Assembly (NCBI GenBank): GCA_963575745.1
Contig: CAUYUJ010014752.1
Span: forward strand, 1-22,500
DNA from: Prorocentrum cordatum
Taxonomy: Eukaryota > Sar > Dinophyceae > Prorocentrales > Prorocentraceae
DNA: 22,500 nucleotides
Reading direction: 5' to 3'
Shown here piece after piece: positions 8,501-17,500 of this stretch. Positions within the stretch are counted from its first letter, which is position 1. Each line of letters opens with the position of its first letter. A program made the position numbers and the translations under genes. The notes under the pieces are model-generated. The model searched no databases and was not told the origin of the DNA. It was given only the letters and a program-made list of their open reading frames with translations.

Positions 8501-11500
8501 TCCTTACAACTCGTGCGCCGCCGCTCGAGACATCCTCACAACTTTAGCTACTTGGGCTACTTGGGTCAATCTTCTACTTGGGCTGCTGGAGCCGCCCGTG
8601 ACATCCTCACAATTCTGGCGCTGCCGCTCGGGACACCCTCGCAGCTTTGGCTACTCGGGCTACTGGGGCTACGTGGGTCAACCCTCTACTTGCGCTACTT
8701 GGGCCGCCCGAGACATCCTCGCAACTCGTACTCCGCCGCTCGAGACGTCCGCACAACTTTGGCTACTTGGGCTAGTTGTGGCAACGCTTTACTTGGGCGG
8801 GAAAAAAGTTACTGGGGGCCTCAGGGTGACTTTTTCTTCTGAAATTTTCCGCCTCGTCTGATTTGGCTTGATTCCGCTACCGTGTTGACTCGAAGCGGCG
8901 TCTCGCTTGGGGCGCTGGAGTGCCACCTCGGCCGCGCATCGTAATTTCATGTTCTGCTAGACCTGACTCGACCTGCGCGTCGCCGCTCGGGGCACCCTCA
9001 CAACTCGGACACCGCCGCTCGAGGTATCCTCACAACATGGGCGCCTGCGATGGTGACATCCTCCCAATTCGGGCACCGGGCTACTTGGGCTACTTGGGTC
9101 AAACCCTCTACTGGGGCTACTTGGGCCGCTCGAGACATCCTCACAGCTCTGGCGCCGCCGCTCAGGACATCCTCACAACTTTGGCTATTTGGGCTACTTG
9201 GGCTACTTGAGTCAACCCTCTACTTGGGCTACTCGGGTCAGTCGAGACATCCTCACAACTCGTCCGTCGCCTTTCGAGACATTCTCACAGCTTTGGCTAC
9301 TCGGACTACTTGGGCTACTTGGGCTACTTGGGTCAAACGAGTTAGAGACACTCCTCGCGCACGCACTGGCAATTCTGAGCGACGGGAGCACAGCGCCGAT
9401 CCGGAAATGAGGCCCACGCTTCAGCGGGAACATCTCGAAACACCGACAACAAGCGGAATGAGGAAATCAGCTGTTGAACTTCTGTGTGTGTGTGTGTGTG
9501 TTTGTGTTTGTGTGTGTGTGTGTGCAAGAAGATGCGCTGAGTGCCGGAGATCTTTCGGACAGATTCAGGGGAGAGAGGAGAGTAGTATTCACCATGTGTA
9601 ATTGTGAAGGGGGATCGGAAGAAGGGGAAATTCGGTGGGGGGGAGGGGCGGAGGTAGCCCGCGAGTCTTGGAGTGGCAGATGGGGCCCAGGAGCGACCAG
9701 AGAACCTGGCGCCCTTCATGATCAAGTGGCTCACCGAGCACGCCAAGACGCCGGCGGGCAGGGGATGGTCGCCCAAAGGACGGGTCCGCAGGTGATGGCC
9801 GCTTTTGCAGCCTGAAGTTGCACTGCTGAGGACGTGCTCTAATGATTGGAGGGGTTCCGCAGCCCCGACATCGGCATGCAACTTTACATGCTTGTGAAAC
9901 GCTAGTTCAGGGGAGGAGGCTTGAGAAACTTCAGTGCTATGATTCATACCATGGGTCCCAGGGCCCTTCGTCGCCATTGCTCTCCTCAATCTCCTCTCCC
10001 TTTTCCTGCACGTGCTGCTCCTTGCTCATGCCCTTCCTCTCCCCCGCTTCTTCCTTTTTCCCCCTTCTCTTCGCCCTTGCCCTTCCTCCTCCTGCTCCCT
10101 GCTCCCTGCTCTTCGTCCCTGCCCTCTGGCGGGGGCAGCGTGAGGCAGCCGCCGCCCTGACCGAGGGCGTCAACGAGCTGGAGGAGCTCAAGGCGCCGCC
10201 ACCGTGGCCTGTTCCCCCCTGGCGCTCTCAGTCGGGGTCGGACGCCTGTCCTCCGCGGGGTCCGACGACCAGGCGGATGCGAAGTCCCTGGAGACGGGAC
10301 CAGGTTGGCATCATAACCGACTCAAAACCAATAGAGGCATCACAGCCTCTGATCATCGTACTGTCCAGGTTGATCCACTCACGGATCCAACACTTCATCC
10401 TCGACTCAATTCGTTCCATGCGCAGCATGCTCTTCCATAGCGCGTCCTCAGATCGGGAGGCGCGGGTCAGCGGATTCCGAGGACGCCCCCCCCGCTCCCC
10501 GCCGCGCCCTTCCGGCCGCGCCGGGGCGGCGCGGCGCGGCACGAGGGGGAAAGCGAGAGGGCGAGCTCCTGCGGGCGGTCCGGCCTCCTGCCCACCCCCC
10601 GGTCTCCCCGCCCGTCCTCTCCTCTCTTCCCCCCTGGTCATCCCGCGGTCCCTCGCCGCTTCCCCGCCGACCCCTCCCATCGCACCATCCTCCTCTCGTC
10701 TCGCCTCTCCCCGGCTCTTGCCCGTCGCCTGGGCCCGTCCCCGCGTCTTCCCTGCGTCCCCGCCTGCGCCCTTCTGCCGTGCCTTGCCCCCCACCCCCCC
10801 CCCCTCACCCCCCTCCCCCCCTCTTGTTCTCCCTCCTCCGAGCCCCCGACGGGTATGGGCATGCACTGCTCGTGCATCATCCACGGGGCTCTCACGCGGG
10901 TGCCCGACGCGGGTGCCCCGGTGGGATTGTCTTCTGGCGACGCGCCGTTTCCCTCGGCGGCTCACCGCCGCATGCTGACTTACCTGTGCCCTGAATGCTG
11001 GCCCGTGTGCGCTCATCTCTCGTCCCACCGCGCGGGGCCGTGTCTGTCGCCGCCGACTGAAAGTGCGCTCATCTCGCGTGGAGCGGTGGGCGGTTGGCCA
11101 GCGGCCGCCCGCGCCGCGGCCCAGGCGGAGCACAGGAAGCTGCAGGCGGAGGTGCAGCAGCTGGAGGCGGAGGCGGACTGCCCAGCGTGCGACCCCAGGA
11201 GCTGGGCGGTTGGGGGCCTCCCCCCCTTCCCTTAATCTCCCTCGCCTTCCCCGTCCCCGTCTCCCCCCCCCCCCTCTCGCCCTCGCCCTCGCCCTCGCGC
11301 TCCCTCTCGCCCTTGCCACCTCTCTCTCTCTCTCTCGCTCTTGCTATTCCTCGCTTCCTCCCTCTTCCCTTTCTGTCAGCACGAGGAGTGTAGCACGAAT
11401 GCGCAATAATTATCTCACTTCAGCGGTGACGGCAATATCAGCAACTGACGGCCCAGGTCATGAGGAGGAGGAGGAGGAGGAGGAGGAGGAGGAGGAGGAG

Positions 11501-11503
11501 GAG

Positions 11504-11538
<35 letters not shown>

Positions 11539-14500
11539 GGATTAGACGGAGGAGCGGGATGGGTAGGTGTAGGGGCAGGGCCAAGTCTCCAAACTGATGG
11601 GCTTCTTCTCACCCGCCCGCCCAACGCATGAGTCGTATTCGATACTTAGCATGGGTAGCGCCGCCATCCCTTTGACGCCAGCGCGGCACGCCCTCCAGGT
11701 GCAATGGGTGCTCCATGTGATTCTCGCCCGCCAGGCGCGCCAGCTGCGCCAAGCTGGCAGAGTGCGCCAGGCGTGCCCAGAGCGCAAGTTGCGCCAGGCA
11801 CGCTGGGCGTGCCAGGTGTTGCTGGCGCGCCACGCCCGCGAGGCGCTCCAGGTGTGCCGCGTGTCCCCGTGGGACCTGGAGCGCTAAGTGGGCCAGGCGC
11901 GTGCGAGCTACGCAGGCCAGGTGCGCGAGGTGGGCCCGCGTCATCCAGTGTGCGTCCTTTCGTAAGCGTGCTTTCGACCACAGGAGAGACGCGACGTGCA
12001 CTCAGCATGTTTTTGATCGTGCTTGCGGGGAGGCTCACGTACAGTCTGGTGTGCGTGCTTTAGCGCTGTGCCCTCGCTTGGTCGCTGGATTAGTCTCGCT
12101 GGGCAAGTGCAACGCTCTTTCATGTTGTGCCGAGTCTTGCCAGCGGTGGCTAGGGTTGCTCGTGCCATGCTTAGCACTTGTTTGTGGGTTCTTCGGATCC
12201 AGTTTGCGCGTGCCCCGCCCTGCTTGCTGAACTGCCCATTGGTCATCTGCGCATTGGAGGAAGATGTGAGTGCGTGTGTGTGTGTGTGTGTCTTCCATCA
12301 GTCGCTCGTGTGCGCCGCCCCAATCCCCGCGCTCACTCGGGTTGGTCTCCTGCCGTTGCGCGGAGCTTTGCGCCCCGTGCCTCCCTGCTCGTGTTTGGGC
12401 GCCGCGTCCTCTCGGCTTCCTCCCTGCGTGCGTCTGGCCTCCGCCTCGTTGCCGTGTCTTTTCCGCCCTGTCCTGCCCCGTCTGTTTTTCTGCCCTGACT
12501 CGCCACTGCGCGGTTCTTGGGGGTCAGCTTTGCCACGCGCTTCGCAAGGCAAGTAATCACAGTTGTTAGCATCCCCGCAGCTGTTATCGACTTCACGAGC
12601 GCGTCGAATGAAAAAGTGTGTGTGTGTGTGTGTGCGTGTGTGTACCATGTGCATGTTGTACTGTCTCTTGGCGAGAGTGATTGGGGGGTGAAAAATGGTC
12701 GGCGACCATCCGAGTGAGGGAGGGGATGCTCACTAGCAAGGGTCAGTGTACACTTTTGCGTCCGCGGGCGCCACGGTGTGCGAGAGACGGTCATGCGCCG
12801 GTCAAGCGAGCGGTGGGCTGCACCGGAATCTAATACAGGCACGAGGCGAAAGAGAAAGAGACGAAACAAAAAGACGAGGACGGAGTCCGCTTAGGCCATG
12901 TAGGTCGGCGCGGGAATGCTGGAGAAGGACATGGAACTGCGTACGAGCAGCGTCAAAAACGCGAGGTGGAAGGCCTTGAAGAAGCTGAAGAATGCCAGGA
13001 TCTCCGGGGACAGGGGTGGCGTCCAGGGGTACTCGAGAGGAGCCATACTTGGAAAGGAAGCCCTTGGTACCAGATGGCTGGAAGTCCGGGTACATACCGT
13101 GAATAACAGACGACCCCGCAGCATTTCGGTTCGGTTGAGCCAGCTTGTAAAGGCACTCTTGAAGTCGGGGGATCAGTGTACACGTGCTCAGCCACACTGT
13201 TTCGGCCAGAATCGACATCCAGACTCATTGCTGTGCTACTTGCTCATCCACGTGTTACTTGGATAATGTTGTGGTCGGCTTCACCATTGTTGCGTGTCTG
13301 TGTCAAGTCAGCGCCCTTCTTGCAACACACGGTGGGGATACTGGAGAGTACACGCTTCTTCTGTGAGGATCCGAGTCGAGAATCGAACGCGAGCCTTTCG
13401 CCAGACAGCGCGTGAGAGGATTTGCTGCTTCATTCTTGGCTCTCACGAAGCCTTTGCTTTGCCGCCGCGGCAGAATGATGCAGACACGGCCTCACGCGAA
13501 CTAGCCACGGACTGTCTCCTCCGCTGGCGATGTGGCACCACAGTCGTGATTGTGGACCCCTTCTGAGTACGAGCGATGAGCGATGAGCAGGCTACGCACG
13601 TATGAATTGTGGTCCTCTGTTGAGGACAGTGCAGCCAACCTGCGTTGAGAGCGGCGTTCAGAGACGACGTCATGACCCAAGAGTGGAAGCACCGAGACGT
13701 ACAGGAAAATAGACGAACCAGCCACGGCCAGACAGTTGCTTGAGCATCAGCATACTATCGTAATATTGTCTCCGGCGCCCACGCTTGCATGTCCCAGATA
13801 GGGTCGGAGATGATGTCCGGCCAACTCGGCAGCAGAGCGTCTCACAGGGTCTGCATGTTGGCGTAGAGCGATCTGCCCCGAGGCAAGCATTTTTCGCGAT
13901 TCGCGCTTAATGGCCTCTGTCGGTACTTGGGCCAATCTGCTCTGGGCAGGAGCCCTAAGGAAAGGTGGAACGAGGAAGGGGATGGGGAGGGAGTGTGGCT
14001 GGCGGGGCTGAGGGCTGTGGGGGGGTGGGGGGGGACGTGGGCGGGGCGCGTGTTGTTGTGCAAAGGCGGAGCCAGGTAGGCGCTGGAGAGTGGGGGCGGC
14101 GCTGGGCGGGCTCCGCAGGTGGGCGAGCTGTCCGACAAGAAGGGGGACGAAGACGAGGAAGAGGATGGAAAGCGCTCTCGCGTGCCATCTCCGTCCCCGC
14201 ACTCCGCCTGCCACCGTCCCTCCTCACTAGCGTCCCCTCCTCCCCACCCTTTCCCTCCTTTCTTTTCCTGCCTTCCCCACCACAACTGCGCAGCACACAC
14301 GTATGTATATTTGTATGTATGTCTATGTGTTTGTATGTATGCATGTATGTATGCATGTATGCATGTAAGTCTGTAGGTAGGTAAGGAGGTATGTATGTAT
14401 GTATGTTTGTTTGTATGTATGTATATATATATATATACACAGTCGGGGCCTTGAAGAAGGAACGCTTTTCGTTGGGGAGGGGCTCGGTGTTCCTTACGTG

Positions 14501-17500
14501 TTTCACAGCTTGCCTCAGGTTTTCCTTAGGTTTTCGAAGGGAAGCCGAAGTTCAACTTCTGGAGAAAAGGGGCATCGTTCCTTATTTAGGGTTCCTTAGG
14601 TCAACGCTTCGACGGTATGTGTCTGTCTGTATGTCTGTCTGTCTGCCTGTCTGTCTGTCTGTATATACGTATATGAATGTATCTATATGTGCATGCATGC
14701 ATGTATGCATGTATGTATGTCTGTAACATGTGTATGTATGTTTGTATGTATGTAAGCATGCATGCATACATGTATGTATGCATGTATGTATAGACGTATG
14801 TATGCATGTATGCATGTATGCAGGTATGCATGTATGCATGCATGCATGCATGCATGCATGTATGTCTGTATGCATGCCTGTATGTATGTATGCATGCATG
14901 CATGTATGTATGTATGTATGTCTATATGTATGTATGTACGCATGCATGCACGCATGCATGCATGTATGTATGTGTGTATGTACCCCCCGTCCCGTGACGG
15001 AGGGGGGGGGGTTCGAACCTCCCCCCCCTTCCCCCCCGAAAAACACTGAAACCAGGAAGGTACTTATCACTTAACTCCGAAGTTAAGTGATTCTCTCCTT
15101 TTGTATTGCTACCACCTTCACGACGACTTACCTCCGCAGTTAAGTCACTCTATGAGTGCTGCTTCCACCCGGCCGCAACATCACTTAACTCCGGAGTTAA
15201 TTGATTCCGCGGGTCGCCCCTGCCCTTCATTCGGCCCGGGAAAAAAGTGCAAAGGGAGGGTTGCAAAAGGGAAGGACAGGGAAGGAAAAGGGTTGGAAAA
15301 AGGAAAGAAAAAGGAAAGGAAAAGGGAGGGAAAAGAGAGGGAAACAGGGAGGGAAAAGGGAGGGAAAAGACAGGGAACAAGGGAGGGAAAATATATGGAA
15401 CAAGGGAGGGAAAAGGAAGGGAAAAGGGAGGGAAAGGGGAGGGAAAAGAAAGGGAAACAAGGATGGAAAAAGGGATGGAACAAATGATGGAAAAGGCAAG
15501 GACAGGGGAGGAAAAGGGAGGGAAAGGGGAGGGACAAAGGGGGGAAAAGGGAGGGACATGTGAAGAAAAAGGGAGGGAAAGGAAAAGGAAAGAAAAAGGG
15601 AGGGAACAGGGAAGGACAAGGGAAGGAAAAGGGAAGGAAAAGGGAAGGATATGGGGGGGGGGAAAGGGAGGGAAAAGGGAGGGAAAAGGCAGGGAAAAGG
15701 GCGGGAAGGACAGGGGAGGAAAAGGAAGGGAAACAATATGGAAAAAGTGACGGGAAAGGGAGGGAGAAGGGAAGGAAGGGAAAATGGGAGGGAACACGGA
15801 AGGGAAAGGAAGGAAAAAGAAGGGAAAACGGTAGGGAAAGGAAGGACAAGGAAGGGAAGCGGGAGGGAACATTTACGAAAAAGGATAGAAAATGGAAGGA
15901 CAGGGGAGGAAACGGGAGGGAAAAGAAATTGAAAAAGGGAGGGAAAAGGGAGTGACAAGGAATGGAACATATAAAGAAAAAGGAAGGGAAAAGGGACGGA
16001 AAAGGGAGGGAAAAGGGAAGGAAAATGCGAGGGAAAAAAGGAGGGATAAGGATAGGGGAAGGAAAGAAAAAAGGGAGGGAAAATGGAAGGACACGGGGAG
16101 GAAAGACGATGGAAGATTGAAGAAGGGAGGGAAAAGGGAGAGAAAATGGATTGGACAATGGAGGGGGCAAGGGAGGCCCCGACAGAGCGGGCAGGGTATC
16201 GGAATACCATACCATGTACACCGTTTCGCACCCGCCTCTCCGGACCCCCAAGAATTCTCAGATATTCCTGAGGGGTTCCTGCGGGTTCCAAAGGATCCCC
16301 GATGATTCCTAAGGGAATCCTCAGGATTCCCAGCGGTTCCTCAGGGGGCCCTGAGGATTCCGAAGGTTCCTCAGGGGGTCCTGTGGATTCCCAAGGGATT
16401 CCTACCGATTCCTGGGGATCCGAAGGATTCCGACGGGATTCCTAAGGACCCCTTAGGATTCCGAAGAGATTCCTAAGGATTCCTAAAGGATTAGTATTCG
16501 GTTTCTTTGGATTCTTGGGATTTCGAAAGTCCTGGATTCCGCATGCCGCGTTCCTGGATGTCTGATTTCCTACAGTTCGGGGGTTCTATCGACTCTTTGA
16601 TTTCTATGGATCCCCGGAGATCTTCGAGTTTCAACGATTCCTGGGTTCCTGGTGTCTCGGCTTTTCCTCAATTTCTGGATTCTGGTCTTTCTATTTCCAG
16701 GATTTGCAGGAATTCCATGGAAATCCCTCCGTGACGGCTCGGGAAGCCCGCAGTCTTTCCAACGCTTTTCCGCCGCCCCCCGCCGCCTTTCCGCGCCTTT
16801 CCGCCGTCGTTGCGCCACCCTTCCGCCACCCTTCCGCCGCCCTTCCGCCGCCCTTCCGCCACCCTTCCGCCGCCCTTCCGCCGCCCTTCCGCCGCCCTTC
16901 CGCCGCCCTTTCGCCGCCCTTCCGCCGCCCTTCCGCCGTCCTTCCGCCCTGCCGCCGCCCTTCCGCCGCGCCCTTCCGCCGCCCTTTCGCCGCCCTTCCG
17001 CCACCATTCCGCCGCCCTTCCGCCGTCCTTCCGCCACCTTTCCGCCGCCCTCCGCCTGGATTGACCTCAATGGTATTCAAGGTAGTGGCCGCCTCCTCCA
17101 TCGCACTTCATAGCGTATCATAGCATGGCATTGCATAGCATATTAAAGCATAGCACTGCATAGCCATGGCAGAGCAAAGCACTGCATAGCATTGCATCAT
17201 GGCATATCATAGCACTGCATAGCACGTCATAGCATTGCATAGCATTGCATTTCATATCATAGCATGGCATTGCATTGGTTTTTGAGGCATAGCATTGCGC
17301 AGCATCGCATATCATAGCATAGCACTGCAGAGCAGATACGCGCATGTTTGATGTTTGAAGCATCGCGTCTATGGGGAGACGGAGAAGGATGAGGAGGAAG
17401 AGGAGGAGGAGGAGGAGGAGGAGGAGGAGGAGGAGGAGGAGGAGGGGGTGGAGGAGGAGGAGGAGGGGGAGGAGGAGGGGGTGGAGGAGGAGTTGGAGGT

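Larger units (their letters stand above)
5738..9396. repeat. Satellite block bounded by inverted repeats
   Basis: The outer 64 bases at the left (5738-5801), reverse-complemented, align with the outer 67 at the right (9330-9396). Both run GGGTCAA...GACAC.CCT.GCGCA.GCA..TG...AATT...CACAGCGC, about 70% alike. The block holds three stretches of the GCTACTTGG/GCTCGAGACATCC satellite and one 1-kb interruption. No transposase is visible. It could be a degenerate TIR element whose body became satellite, or an inverted duplication of one array edge. Confidence 0.5.
1390..9690 (+). other. Intron 1 (8,301 bp), GC-AG, repeat-filled
   Basis: It begins GCGGGCAGGG and ends GGGGCCCAG|G. It interrupts the docking domain between its two helices. 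The content is nearly all tandem or dispersed repeats, listed separately. At 1390-1690 and 2000-2260 I see no repeat and no recognisable gene. The length is inferred from the protein continuity of exons 1 and 2, not from a transcript. Confidence 0.6.
11173..14118 (+). other. Intron 4 (2,946 bp), GC-AG
   Basis: Begins GCGGAC and ends CCGCAG|G. It contains the GAG tract at 11461-11543, the 9-bp array at 11695-11940, GT runs at 12268-12290 and 12617-12643, and about 1.9 kb of unique DNA (11950-13980) in which I recognise no gene beyond one tentative minus-strand frame. Confidence 0.55.

Noticed and set aside
5768-9210. Long Trp/Leu/Gly-rich frames (ATWATW, GYLGYL, LLGLLG) in the satellite
   Set aside because: All three + frames of GCTACTTGG are open and frames interchange between units; no start, splice or composition evidence for protein.
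9788-9790. GT donor (CGCAG|GTGATG) as the end of exon 2
   Set aside because: Less favoured because the preceding GRGWSPKGRVR is not typical after the docking domain and the GC donor at 9754 matches intron 1 over ten bases. Kept as the main alternative.
11646-12063. Collagen-like Gly-X-Y protein
   Set aside because: The 9-bp GCGCCAGGC unit gives Gly-X-Y on both strands simultaneously, so it is a translation artefact of the repeat.
13365-13445. Minus-strand tRNA suggested by a GTTCGATTC-like string
   Set aside because: The T-stem has a mismatch and no matching acceptor stem or anticodon arm can be drawn.
15005-15025. GGTTCGAACC as a tRNA T-arm
   Set aside because: Flanked by G- and C-runs only; no acceptor, D or anticodon arm.
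14391-15074. Cys/Met/Tyr-rich or His/Thr-rich secreted peptides
   Set aside because: Tetranucleotide array read in rotating frames.
15066-15236. CRISPR array (regular palindromic repeats)
   Set aside because: Only three copies, repeats diverged, eukaryotic intron context, and no cas genes.
15150-16291. Lys/Glu-rich and Phe/Pro/Ser-rich frames, possibly membrane proteins
   Set aside because: Homopurine minisatellite translated on the two strands.
16570-17123. Arg/Gly- or Pro/Phe-rich repeat proteins
   Set aside because: An 11-bp unit yields an 11-residue repeat in every frame of both strands; no coding frame is preferred.
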